NCBI GenBank assembly: GCA_964023205.1
Contig: OZ026833.1
Coordinates: forward strand, 45,696,441-45,760,440
DNA: 64,000 nucleotides
Source of the DNA: Lutraria lutraria
Lineage: Eukaryota; Mollusca; Bivalvia; Venerida; Mactridae
Direction: 5' to 3'
Each line of letters starts with the position of its first letter. Within the stretch, counting starts at the first letter, position 1. The position numbers were made by a program, and so were the translations under genes. Positions 1 to 12,377 of this stretch are shown one piece after another. The notes below the pieces were generated by a model. The model was given only the letters and a program-made list of their open reading frames with translations. It had not been told where the DNA came from and did not search any database.

Positions 1-686
1 TTGCACAGCTTGTCTTTTTATATTTCTAAATTAATTATAATCAGACAATTACTCATAAATACATGTAGATACATGAATCTTATATCATCATAATCAAACT
101 GAATATGCATTTTATAAATCAACCACACCTTATATTCAACAGTAATACGTTGAGAACGGAATGGGTTTGAGCTCAGAGATCAATTGCAAGGTGTATAATA
201 TCTGAGCCGGTACAAGATACCACATTTGCAAGGTTTTCAGCTCTAAGCCGGACTCGAATTTAAACATGTGCAAGAATCCAAGAAGTTTTGTAAGAAACAG
301 AACGGTCGAAAACAGTAAATAACGCTGCACAGGCCTAATGGTCCAAATTGAAAGAATGGTCAAACAGTAAGAAAGTTTGAAATCATGCATTTCTGGGTAT
401 TGATTGTTTATATAATAACTATATAAGACAATACCAGTTCCTCAAGAATAAAACAATCATAGATCTAGAATTCGTCGAAAGCTATGTGAAAATCCATTGT
501 TACAGTAAAATGTTGGCTCTTATTAACGCATATAAAGCACACTAAATGCTTTCCTTTTAATTTCCCTCTGAATTGAGGTACAATGTACTTTGTGGGCGGT
601 GTCAAATTACATCTATAGTGATGATTGACAGTTTTTGTCGAGAGAAAAAATGCGTACGTGACAGAAATTAGGACAAACTGTAAATC
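1..686. other. Intergenic, nothing recognised
   Basis: AT-rich sequence with short unsupported ORFs only. No splice-flanked coding segment, repeat array or RNA gene could be recognised here. Confidence 0.6.
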
Positions 687-786
687 AGTTATCGTTCATA
701 TTATGAATTTTATGCGACATATCACTGCGCTCCGCTTCGCGTCGCTTGTGATATATCCCATAAAATTCAAAATATGAACGATAACT
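687..786. repeat. Fold-back (hairpin) repeat
   Basis: A near-perfect inverted repeat. The left arm starts AGTTATCGTTCATA at 687 and the right arm ends TATGAACGATAACT at 786. The arms are about 35 bp with a few mismatches, around a GC-rich loop with CGC-rich core at about 725-745. It looks like a small fold-back MITE; the family is unknown to me. Confidence 0.75.
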
Positions 787-1769
787 AATACTTAGAATTC
801 AGATCAGAAGGATCGAAGCTTTTTTCAAAGTCATTTATATTCTTCATATTGCGGACAGCTTTAGACAGGAAATAATTATTTTGTTATGAAATCGTGTGTA
901 TTATGACCAACTTTATCTGCCATATCATACGTCTTAGATCACTTTTGCTTTTTTATTTTACGAAAATTAATTCATTGAATCGAATGATTTCCCAGGGGTA
1001 ATAAAATACATTTGTATAATACACTAGATAAATCTATCTTTTAGGGAGGTCATTGATCATGAAGAACAAAAGTGTTATTTTTCTGTCATCATCTTTGATA
1101 AATGGGAAGCTCCAACACACCTACCCGCGGACTAACATACCCTAATTAGTCATTACTGATACAAATGATTTAATCTCGAAAATGAGCTGACAAAATAAGC
1201 TTTCATAGGTGCGAAAAGGGTACCAAACCGACGATAGTTCGCACGCCTTGGTGCCATCTTATTAAAAGCTTACACTCGGTGATATTACTACACAGCCTAT
1301 CAATCGTAACTACCCGGACATTTATGTAACATCACAATGTTTTATTTTGCCAGTGATTCTGCGCACGTTACGTATCAAAACCGCATGATACGATCATCGC
1401 CATTAAAGACAAAATGCTTCAACATGCACTATTTAATTTACAAGAAAGAAAACCATGGCCTCAATTACCCCTCTAACCTTATTTTAATCAAATCAATAAA
1501 CGACTGCTGTAAACCTCGTGTCACGTGACTGCTTTCACAGCATCAGATCTGTTTTGCCTGTTGGCTTTATCTTGTTTTCAAGCTGACTCCAATCGTTTAT
1601 TGCATTTTCAGCTAAATCATCGATAGTATCGATTATTGTATATAAACAGAGAACTATATGATGCGTTTACTATCTTAAATTAGCACGGACACAATTTTCA
1701 CGTACCAAAATAATACGTGAAATTAAACTGGATAAAAACATTGCAAAAACACAGGAACTGTTCTACACG
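787..1769. other. Intergenic, nothing recognised
   Basis: AT-rich. The only ORF of note (1337-1528) has no splice context and no recognisable similarity. The minisatellite fades in towards the right edge. Confidence 0.5.
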
Positions 1770-4757
1770 CCATGTTTCCACGTTCAGCATACATTGGTCT
1801 CACGTTCGTGAACTATACATGATTCGTGTTTGTACAGTATAAATTGGCCTAATGTTTGTACACCATACATTGACCTCGTGTATGTACAGTATACATTCAC
1901 TTCATGTTTGTACAGTATACATTGACCCAGTGTTTGTACACCATACATTGACTTCATGTTTGTACACCATACATTGACCTAATGTTTGTACACCATACAT
2001 TGACCTAATGTTTGTACACCATACATTGACCTAATGTTTGTACACCATACATTGACCTAATGTTTGTACACCATACATTGACTTCATGTTTGTACACCAT
2101 ACATTGACCTAATGTTTGTACACCATACATTGACCTAATGTTTGTACACCATACATTGACCTAATGTTTGTACACCATACATTGACCTAATGTTTGTACA
2201 CCATACATTGACTTCATGTTTGTACACCATACATTGACTTCATGTTTGTACACCATACATTGACTTCATGTTTGACAGTATACATTGACCTAATGTTTGT
2301 ACAGTATACATTGACCTAATGTTTGTACACCATACATTGACTTCATGTTTGTACACCATACATTGACCTAATGTTTGTACACCATACATTGACCTAATGT
2401 TTGTACACCATACATTGACCTAATGTTTGTACACCATACATTGACCTAATGTTTGTACACCATACATTCACTTCATGTTTGTACAGTATACATTGACCCA
2501 GTGTTTGTACACCATACCTTGACCTAATGTTTGTACACCATACATTGACTTCATGTTTGTACACCATACCTTGACCTAATGTTTGTACACCATACATTGA
2601 CTTCATGTTTGTACACCATACATTGACTTAATGTTTGTACACCATACATTCACTTCATGTTTGTACACCATACATTGACTTCATGTTTGTACACCATACA
2701 TTGACTTCATGTTTGTACACCATACATTGACCTAATGTTTGTACACCATACATTGACTTCATGTTTGTACACCATACCTTGACCTAATGTTTGTACACCA
2801 TACATTGACTTCATGTTTGTACACCATACATTGACCTAATGTTTGTACACCATACATTCACTTCATGTTTGTACAGTATACATTGACCCAGTGTTTGTAC
2901 ACCATACCTTGACCTAATGTTTGTACACCATACATTGACTTCATGTTTGTACACCATACCTTGACCTAATGTTTGTACACCATACATTGACTTCATGTTT
3001 GTACACCATACATTGACCTAATGTTTGTACACCATACCTTGACCTAATGTTTGTACACCATACATTGACTTCATGTTTGTACACCATACATTGACCTAAT
3101 GTTTGCACACCATACATTGACCTAATGTTTGTACACCATACATTGACCTAATGTCTGTACACCATACATTGACTTCATGTTTGTACACCATACATTGACC
3201 TAATGTTTGTACACCATACATTGACCTAATGTCTGTACACCATACATTGACTTCATGTTTGTACACCATACATTGACCTAATGTTTGCACACCATACATT
3301 GACCTAATGTTTGTACACCATACATTGACCTAATGTCTGTACACCATACATTGACTTCATGTTTGTACACCATACATTGACCTAATGTTTGTACACCATA
3401 CATTGACCTAATGTTTGTACATTATACATTGACCCAGTGTTTGTACAGTATACATTGACCTAATGTTTGTACAGTATACATTGACCTAATATTTGTACAG
3501 TATACATTGACCTAATGTGTGTACACCATACATTGACCTAATGTTTGTACACCATACATTGACCTAATGTTTGTACAGTATACATTGACCTAATGTTTGC
3601 ACACCATACATTGACCTAATGTTTGTACACCATACATTGACCTAATGTTTGTACAGTATACATTGACCTAATGTTTGCACACCATACATTGACCTTATGT
3701 TTGTACACCATACATTGACCTAATGTTTGTACAGTATACATTGACCTAATGTTTGCACACCATACATTGACCTTATGTTTGTACACCATACATTGACCTA
3801 ATGTTTGTACAGTATACATTGACCTAATGTTTGTACAGTATACATTGACCTAATGTTTGTACAGTATACATTGACCTAATGTTTGCACACCATACATTGA
3901 CCTAATGTTTGTACAGTATACATTGACCTAATGTTTGTACAGTATACATTGACCTTATGTTTGTACACCATACATTGACCTAATGTTTGTACAGTATACA
4001 TTGACCTAATGTTTGTACAGTATACATTGACCTAATGTTTGCACACCATACATTGACCTAATGTTTGTACAGTATACATTGACCTAATGTTTGTACAGTA
4101 TACATTGACCTAATGTTTGCACACCATACATTGACCTAATGTTTGTACAGTATACATTGACCTAATGTTTGTACAGTATACATTGACCTTATGTTTGTAC
4201 ACCATACATTGACCTAATGTTTGTACAGTATACATTGACCTAATGTTTGTACAGTATACATTGACCTAATGTTTGTACAGTATACATTGACCTAATGTTT
4301 GCACACCATACATTGACCTAATGTTTGTACAGTATACATTGACCTAATGTTTGCACACCATACATTGACCTTATGTTTGTACACCATACATTGACCCAGA
4401 GTTTGTACAGTATACATTGCCCTCGTGTTTGTGCATTATAAATTGACCTCGTGTTTGTACAGTATATATTGACCTAGTGTTTGTACAATATACATTGACC
4501 TCGTGTTTGCACAGTATGCATTGACCTAAAGTTTGTACAGTATACATTGACCTATAGTTTGAACACCATACATTGGCAATGTGTTTATACACCATACAGA
4601 GAACGCATGTTAGAACGTCATACCATGACCATTTTATCACACCATGCACTGAACATGTGTCATTAAAACACCAGACATTGACCATGTTTTTGTATACCAA
4701 ACATCAATCATTTATTAGGACACAATACATTGACCCTGCGTCGGAACAATATGTAAT
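1770..4757. repeat. 26-bp minisatellite array (about 115 units)
   Basis: Direct tandem repetition of a 26-bp unit, roughly TTTGTACACCAT followed by ACATTGACCTAATG. Two main variants differ in the middle: ACACCAT dominates the left half, while ACAGTAT is frequent from about 3400 to 4400. Units at both ends (1770-1930 and 4390-4757) are strongly degenerate, as expected at the edges of an array that expands from inside. Local higher-order copying is visible: a block near 2394-2606 recurs 390 bp (15 units) later, and a 78-bp (3-unit) period occurs around 3674-3752. Short minus-strand ORFs inside (about 60-110 codons) are products of periodicity, not genes. Confidence 0.97.
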
Positions 4758-7700
4758 GTTTTAAACAACATTTAGCATGCACTGTCATTTCGATTTCAGT
4801 TTTATATTGTTATTATAGTTATAACCTAACGATTGCTTGTGTTGGCGTATAAAATAGTCAATACTTGTATCATATTTCTTACCGTGCAATTTTAGCTGAG
4901 ACTACCTAATGGAAAAATAGAGATTTTATGTCATATCGTTTATGATTATTTTATGGACTAACTTAACGAGTTCGTGTTTAACAGCAATCTTCAGTATAAT
5001 TTAACCACAATGCTATAAACAAGGGCCAATAAAACATTCACCATGGCTCAACAGACCATACGTTACTAAGCAACTGTATATTACTTACCTGCAGACTGTG
5101 CTTTCGCCAAACCCAGGTAGAAATTATCGGAAAATCGAAGAAAATCTTAAACTAAGTGTAAATGGATATACGTTTCTCCTTATGGTTTCTGTACGAATTA
5201 AAGTTATTGGAATACGCGAGATCATGGTTAATTTGCTGTATAAAATTCTAACGATTGTGTGCAAGCAAATAGGTGAGAAATCTATTCACATATTGTCTGC
5301 CATATACATACTGGTCTGTTACTAGTATATAAATCGTCCGTTTGGAACATGTTACATTTATAGTTTTTGTACCTCGTGCTTTTTCCTATGTCATCATTGA
5401 ACACGATACCGATAATATTATCTTGTACATACATGTATTTGCATAATTGTGTCTTGCCAATTAAGGTATCGTCAAATTATTATCATATGTTAATAGTTTT
5501 CTATACTGGTCATGTAGTTTATATTAGCATGCTAGGTTGTTATTAAATATACTAAAACTTGAATTGTGTAAATTCACGATAGAAATTACAATATGAACCA
5601 ATAAAATTGAACTATAAAATTCATTAGTAGTAGTCAATGCGAATTAAACAAATATCAACTATCAAAATGTCAGTGATATCAGAAGTTAAAATCAGTTAAA
5701 TATGGTTGAATTGATAGTATATTGTTTATATCCGAATTGTCTGTAAGTGAGTGAAAAAATGATAAGAAACATTATGAGTATGACTGTATGTTTTTGTCCG
5801 TAAAAATATCACTATCTACGTCATTGAGGTTTCTTTAAAAATGACATTGTATGGAATCAAGGTTTATTGGCGAATTAAATTTTTAATGTCTGGTTAACAT
5901 TTGGTATGAATTCTACAGATATGTATCTATATTCGTCCTCTGAACAGCTAAATTGACATAGATGACATTATGTTAACTTCTAATTGACCTCAGAAAATCA
6001 CGTTAATGAAAAGGTTATTTATTGTTCTGGTAAAATATCATTCACAAATTTTAATATAGTTATTTTTAAAACCTTATAATAATAATGATATAATAATATA
6101 TGTATAATAATAATATAATAGCAAACTTTGCACTGCGTTGCCATAACAATAAATACATTGTACATTTCGTTGGAGGTTTTGAACCAGTTTTAAACCAACA
6201 AGATAAAAGAAAATAGAGATTTTAACAAGATTGTTGCACAAAGCGCTTCATATCTTTACAAAACTTGAACTTTATCTAGCTCATATAGTAACTACATAAC
6301 ACGTATCCACAACCACAGGCTTTGATGCCATAGTGCAAATTAATCTATTACAGGACATCCTTGTACACGTAGGAATAGATCTATAATCTTATCACCATAA
6401 AATAGCTTACAAACGTACGTAATTCCTAATAGAAAATATCTCTGGGCAATATTCCTCAGGATACCGACTCTTTTATCTGCCATTTCATTAAGTAAGTACC
6501 ATCATTTATTTTACCGCAAGAATTGCTCCGAAATCAATACAATAGTCAGCTTCATACATCATACATGTACGCACATTAATGAATTGTGTGTCACGACTGG
6601 CGTTCTAGGCTTATCATATTTTTGGGAGCGATAGCTTATATATAGCTGTACACTACTTTTTCTACTTACAATTAAGTGACGCCTCATACATCCGCGTTGA
6701 AAAATAGTACCACTTGTTATAACATGTTGCCTCATAATGCATGTACGAGTGCATGTATACATGTACAAAGTAACTGTTGTATAATTCAGATGAATTTTTA
6801 GACGAATGCAGCATGTCATCAATACATAATGTATCGTATTTAATTCATACAAATAATTTGAAAACAGGACATAATTAGACCACCAAGAACGTAGTTCTAG
6901 CTATAACGATAAAACATGAATAATGTAATTCTTTAAAATACAATGTATGTTGGTTTTGGGTTACGCAACTCATTTTTTTAACAGTGGCATAATGTGGGTA
7001 TGTATAGGTCATGTTATAGTATTACAGATAAAATTATATACACCAATATTACGAATTTAATTATTTAAAGACAAAAGGTCCCTTTATGACTGAGTAAATA
7101 TATTTACAAAAGCAAATGCGAAATAATTGTGAAAATTGTTCAGAAAAAAAAGTTTTTTATGACATCAATATTGCTATTCTCCGAAATGATTGTCTGACAC
7201 GTGTAGATGATAATCACAAGTTGCATCCAGTGGACAACTAAATGTGTTAATGTGAAGAATACAATTATATTATAAAACAAAGAAAACCGGGACATTAAGG
7301 CCACCTTAAACACTTAACTTTCCCTTTGAAAATAACTAGATTTCATGTACCCTTATTCAATTACGAAATAATTTTACAGAACAGAACGGAACAGAAAAGC
7401 ATTTTATTAGTTTAAAGTTTATTGGTATTATCGGCATATAATGCCTCTGGTTGCAGCTGGGTCTGTTTCTGACTACACCAATCATTTTATGAACGATTTG
7501 ACGTGCATTATATAAATGATCAATGGAGTGTTATGATAATCATATCACGTTGAAAACTTGGTCTATTATTTATAATGATAAAATCCTGATCATATATCCG
7601 TACAACAAAAAGAATGCTCAATTTACAAGTAATCGATTACTGGTATCTGTAACTACAGAATATAATGACATAACACACAGTTGATTGCAAGATCACTGTA

Positions 7701-7806
7701 TTATGTTAACGTGATTATATTTATATCATGTGCCCAGGTACCTTGTTTAGCGCAATATTAAGTACATGTATAGTGCTAAAAGGGCACCAATCATAACGCC
7801 TCCAAC
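4758..7806. other. Intergenic; one AT simple repeat
   Basis: AT-rich with no recognised gene. A TAA/TA-type simple repeat lies at about 6075-6121. ORFs at 5098-5325 (+) and 6559-6852 (-) lack splice context or recognisable similarity. Part of this stretch could be a 5' intron of the gene at 9075, because that coding exon is preceded by a splice acceptor. Confidence 0.4.
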
Positions 7807-7962
7807 CTACGCATCCAATCTCTCCAAAGTAACAATAACTTCTGCATCTGTACCTGATCTGAGAACTTCAACATTCATGTCTGTGATCTTCTCTTCGTTT
7901 GTATTTAATATTTTAATCTCTACTTTCGCGGTTGACGTATCAATTAATGGACATGTGTTATA
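7807..7962 (-). other. Possible coding fragment (terminal exon?), unidentified
   Basis: The minus strand is open for 51 codons ending at a TAG (7807-7809). Its translation has a protein-like composition (E, V, T, D rich), including MNVEVLRSGTDAEVIVTLE near the end. No start codon in a convincing context and no partner exon was found. The plus strand is open over the same stretch, so chance is a real possibility. I do not recognise a family. Confidence 0.2.
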
Positions 7963-7999
7963 TTACGAAACACTTGGCATAATTGTACTTGTTAGCGTA

Positions 8000-8160
8000 C
8001 AGTGCAACCTCTCCAAAGCAACGGGGGTAGCACAATCATGCTGTTGTTAAAATGAGGTTGTTGATCAAGAGAGGGACGCTCTGGAGAGGTTGTTGATCAA
8101 GAGAGGGCCGCTCTGGAGAGGTTGTTGATCAAGAGAGGGACGCTCTGGAGAGGTTGCACT
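8000..8160. mobile_element. MITE, CTCTCC family, with internal 32-bp repeats
   Basis: Terminal inverted repeats CAGTGCAACCTCTCC (left) and GGAGAGGTTGCACT (right), with TA on each outer side. The interior has three tandem 32-bp units starting at 8057, 8089 and 8121, each containing GATCAAGAGAGGG. The CAGT...ACTG ends and TA duplication fit non-autonomous pogo/Tigger-type elements (known family trait). Relatives are at 11915, 30893, 57846 and 61639. Confidence 0.75.
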
Positions 8161-9060
8161 ATAATAGATACCAAAATGTACCATACTACAATCATTCGAC
8201 TAATTTCCCGCCATTGCTTACTCGTATAATAATTTCTTTGATGGACCACCCGTAAAAAAATACTACTGTTGGTTTGTAGTTATGGGACCGATACATAAAA
8301 AATATCTCGACATTTTTTTAGCATTTTGACGATGTAATCTTGTTATTTCTTCCAATTTTTCGTTTTCAGTACAGGCATATAATTATAATGTAAACATAGA
8401 ATCCCTACAGTTCTACCCAGTGTTAAAAGTATAGGTCGTGTGACCGCAAACTGCTGCTTCTTTTAGGAATGGTCATATTAACAATCAGTTTATTTAATTG
8501 GAAATTTTGTTAGTCGATGTGATTCCTCCGGAAGTCTCCAAGCAACGGATTTATCAGTGGGGTTTTGATATCCGAATTAAATGTAACCAACAGCTCTCCT
8601 CCGTGACGTGTTCTAAATATTTATGGATTATCTGTCCCTAACTGTTACTATTGTGTAAACACCGGAGACCAGGCTATTCTAATTGTGACTGTTTTTATGT
8701 CTGTTTGTATGTCACACGTGATTAATTAGATTTCTCTTAGAAGTTCTCAACACAGAAATGTTACAGCTCACTTCATTTAATGTCAGATATGATGTGTGTT
8801 GTTAATTTAAAGCTAGTTGATTTGTTCGGATAGTAACTATATAACTTTTGTGATTATAGTGATATTATTTATTTAATGAGTCGTCCTATACATTTTTAAT
8901 ATATTTAATACCATGATTGGTGACCTTTATCCGATAATTCTATTCATTCAATGACGATATTTGTGGTGACCCACATTGACAATACAATGTATAATAGTGT
9001 TTATAATAACTGTGTATTGTAATTCATTAATGTAAAATATCAGTATGTTTGTGGTTTCAG
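8161..9060. other. Upstream region / probable intron before the 9075 gene
   Basis: No coding segment recognised. It ends in a good splice acceptor (GTGGTTTCAG at 9051-9060), so at least the right part is probably a 5'-UTR intron of the downstream gene. Confidence 0.45.
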
Positions 9061-9074
9061 TCAAATGAGGCGAC

Positions 9075-10409
9075 ATGAGAAGAGATGTTTTGCCTACTAA
9101 AACACAAGGGACTAATGTATCAGCTTACCAGATAGGAAATAGCTCCAGCGATCCGATTTCATCTCCCATATCGACGGTCCAGATCATTAGAGATTATCAG
9201 CGGGCAGATCAAATATATTCTAATAAAACGAGTCTCATTCGGAATCAGTTTTATAGTTCTTATGATCCGGAAGTTGGTATCAATACAGCGTCCTTTTTAG
9301 GCGGAATTCTAATACTACTGGTAATATACGTAATTTATAGAACTAAGTGCCGCAAACGAATTCTGAAGTTTTGCCAGAACTGCACTATGAAATATTTTCC
9401 AGAGGAGTTTCCGGGTCTAAATGCAAATCATAAACAAAGTGCGGATAAATTTAATTCGAGCGAATCACAGTGGATTAGTGAGAACGCTAAAATGATTTGG
9501 AAAGAAAGAACAAACTTGTCCCTCCATGGAGAGACATCGAGTGCTTTGTTGATTTCGAATGAAACAGACGGTAGGGATTTCGAAAAGGGAGAATACTCTT
9601 TGTGTTTAAATACGCCCGATATGCAATTTAAAGACAACAAAACTGAATGCGAAATTAATCTGCCAGAATTGCCAGATTTTGAGGAAAACATTGAGCAAGC
9701 TACCGCGCACTGGGTTCAAAATGTCAAATGCATGGATATTAAGGAACGCCAGTTAAATGGAATAATTTTAAAGATTCCTCCGGAGCTTGTGTCGCACAAT
9801 GCCAAAATCCGAAGCCATTTTCATTCTGTGACTGATTATGGCGACCATGCCAATGAATCAGTGAACATTTCAAGGAGAAATAAAAGCCTGCCATCTTTAA
9901 TTGAACAGCAAGTGCGTATGAAATCTAATTATGCAAGTGTTTCATCGGACACCGCAATAAAATCCTCTCGTATATACGTTCCATTGGCTACAGAAGAGGA
10001 CGACAGTCTAGATTTCCCGACAAATCAGTTGGTTGTTCCATATCAGACTGGATCTCGTGTTCCCATTGACATATGTCCGATTGTTAAAGTTCAGCATTAT
10101 CACTCAAGGTCTAAGAGGCGCTTGACTTCTCTCAATCATAGCAGCACTGATGAAATATCGTCATCATCAGACGAGCAACGTCTTATAACAAACATGGAAC
10201 CAATATCTGCGTGTGATGCTAAATACAAGTGTTTGGACGGCACAGATCATGATGCTTATTATATGCGTCTAGATGACTCTGATTGTGACGCTCCTAAATA
10301 CATGCGCGTTGACACCACTGACAGTCGCCATATTGATGAAAAGGGAATTCCAGTTAAATATGTGAATCACAATAACCAGTTTGTTAAAAGTTTGGAAACA
10401 AACTTGTAG
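9075..10409 (+). CDS. Single-pass membrane protein, unrecognised (444 aa)
   Basis: An uninterrupted 444-codon ORF in one exon. A splice acceptor ends at 9060, and an in-frame TGA at 9066-9068 makes ATG 9075 the first in-frame start; an out-of-frame ATG at 9065 opens a short overlapping uORF. There is no signal peptide. Residues 1-70 are polar with NxS/T sites (NVS 14, NSS 22, NKT 50). Residues about 72-89 are hydrophobic (FLGGILILLVIYVIY), followed at once by a basic cluster (KCRKRILK), which predicts an outside N-terminus and a cytoplasmic tail of about 350 residues. The tail is hydrophilic, with a serine/acidic patch (DEISSSSDEQ) and three tandem related motifs at 381-418: KYKCLDGTD, YYMRLDDSD and KYMRVDTTD. 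I do not know the family; an adaptor or receptor-like role is only suggested by the tyrosine motifs. Confidence 0.8.
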   Translation: MRRDVLPTKTQGTNVSAYQIGNSSSDPISSPISTVQIIRDYQRADQIYSNKTSLIRNQFYSSYDPEVGINTASFLGGILILLVIYVIYRTKCRKRILKFCQNCTMKYFPEEFPGLNANHKQSADKFNSSESQWISENAKMIWKERTNLSLHGETSSALLISNETDGRDFEKGEYSLCLNTPDMQFKDNKTECEINLPELPDFEENIEQATAHWVQNVKCMDIKERQLNGIILKIPPELVSHNAKIRSHFHSVTDYGDHANESVNISRRNKSLPSLIEQQVRMKSNYASVSSDTAIKSSRIYVPLATEEDDSLDFPTNQLVVPYQTGSRVPIDICPIVKVQHYHSRSKRRLTSLNHSSTDEISSSSDEQRLITNMEPISACDAKYKCLDGTDHDAYYMRLDDSDCDAPKYMRVDTTDSRHIDEKGIPVKYVNHNNQFVKSLETNL

Positions 10410-11914
10410 TGTTCTCTTCAGTGACTTTTTTTATCGCTCGTTCATGTCTGTCTGAATGTTTTATTCCCTCTACCCAGGACATACTTGTTGACTTTTGTGA
10501 TATAATTTTCATAAACATTCTCATAGTTATATTTTTCAGGACACAATCTGTATACACTATATATATGTATACACTTTTCACCGTGCGTTTTATATTTTGC
10601 AAGACTATGATATTTCGAATTGGTTGACTTCTGTTTACGTACAAGACGACTTATTGCTGTAAGAAGATGGCACTTGTTCACAAGAAACACCAATCCATTT
10701 ATTTTCTTTATCATATAGTTGTAGCCTGTGAAAGGCGCATTCCCATCTGAAAGCATGTAATTTACCCCTTTCCAATTTGCTCCTTGAAATTTCATTTCCC
10801 AAATTGGTTTCAGACGAGAATTGTTCCCCTAAAAGACGGCTCAGTCCGTTATTTTGTCCCAATATTAAGGGTTAGGGTACCTCCCCAAAACACAAAGAAA
10901 ACCCCTGCAAGCAAGAAATTTCAATCAGTATGGTTTTGTGGAAATTGGAAGCAATTGCAAATAGCCCGTAAATCACTACTGTTTTTGTGAAATTGACATA
11001 TCATACTATTAAAAGTCAATGTAACTAGAAGTTTAAACGTTTGTTCGTGACATCGTGAAGGTCTTACATTATTGTACAGATCTGAGTAGTTCAAAATAAT
11101 AACCATTTGTTGATTCACGAACTATGTTGGTACATTCATTATCTCGTAAGATTAAAACTAGAAAATCTCCACATACGCAATAACTTGCAAAGGTTATGTA
11201 GTGATTTTAATGAGATGTTGTATTTCTAAGTGATATAAATTTAAGCACAACACTGTTGTTTCCAATAGCACGCACAATTTCAAGTGTTATTTTAAATACA
11301 TATACAATAACATATTCTTTGCATTAAACTGGATATAGCTTTTTGTCTACACGGTTCGTCCGTCCGTTTGTCTCTGAAAATAACCACGACCACATAAATT
11401 TATCGTAAAAATACGATCGATAATTGCGAATTCATATACATGTAATGATACTTGTTCTCCTCACCTCCGCTAATACGTGTACATGTAATTTATTTTTACA
11501 CGATTTTTTTATTTGTACCATGCACGACGATACAAGTATCTAATAAGATATAGAGCTATATCCTCTTTAATGAAGTCGATTAATGTTTGTTTCACATGGA
11601 ATGATTTGATCACGTTATCTATATTTGATTCAATTTGTATATTGTAAACCTGTTAGATAAGTTGGTCGTACTAAGGAACGTGGAATTAAACTAATTTAAA
11701 TTATTTCAAAGTTGTTTGTGAGTTATTTTGTGCCATTTCGCGTGCACAAGTCAAAGGGAACTAATACAAATCACATCTTTATATCATGACATATAAACGC
11801 AATCGATTAGATTTCATCACCACAAAAATCGATTCTTTGTCAATATAATTATACACAGCTGTATTGAAACAACGGGCGAAATCTATTTGTCTGCACAGTT
11901 GGTATTTGCAACTA
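10410..11914. other. 3' flank of the 9075 gene; no further gene seen
   Basis: Probably includes the 3'-UTR of the membrane-protein gene; I see no clear AATAAA close to its stop. Small ORFs on both strands at 10384-10990 overlap each other and look like chance openings. Confidence 0.4.
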
Positions 11915-12076
11915 CAGTACAACCTCTCCAGTGCGGCCCTCTCTTGAGCAACAACCTCCCTTTAACAACAACATGGTATTTTCCTAACTAATTTAACCTA
12001 TTTAGAGAACAGCCTCTCAACAACATGATTGTGCTTCTCCAAAGGGTGTTACTTTGCATTTGGAGAGGCTGTGCTG
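11915..12076. mobile_element. MITE, CTCTCC family
   Basis: Left end CAGTACAACCTCTCCA, right end TGGAGAGGCTGTGCTG, about 162 bp. The interior has AACAACCTC and CCTCTCAACAACATG segments in the opposite orientation to the copy at 8000. It lies about 300 bp before the large satellite array. Confidence 0.7.
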
Positions 12077-12377
12077 TTTATTTGTATATTTAACAGATTA
12101 TGTTCATCATTTTCACTAATCACCTCACTCTTCTTAGAGAATAATCGTGATGAACTTTGACCATAGGCATATACATGCACGGCAATTAGGCTTCCTTTGC
12201 ATAGCTTAAAATCCATCCATGTACATCTTTAAGTTTAAAAACAGGATAAAGGGTGTTGTAATACGTTGGTAGGTATTTTTCAGTGGGTCTAACATTGGAA
12301 CGAGAAGTACGACATCATTGCTGATAAGGACTGTAAGTACGTAAGTATCTTAAAATAGACAGAAGAATGTCACACAC

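Noticed and set aside
2394..4700. Minus-strand ORFs of 60-109 codons in the 26-bp array
   Set aside because: Periodic by-products of the minisatellite; frame changes with every unit.
9428..9691. Antisense 87-codon ORF under the membrane-protein gene
   Set aside because: Shadow of the plus-strand coding frame.
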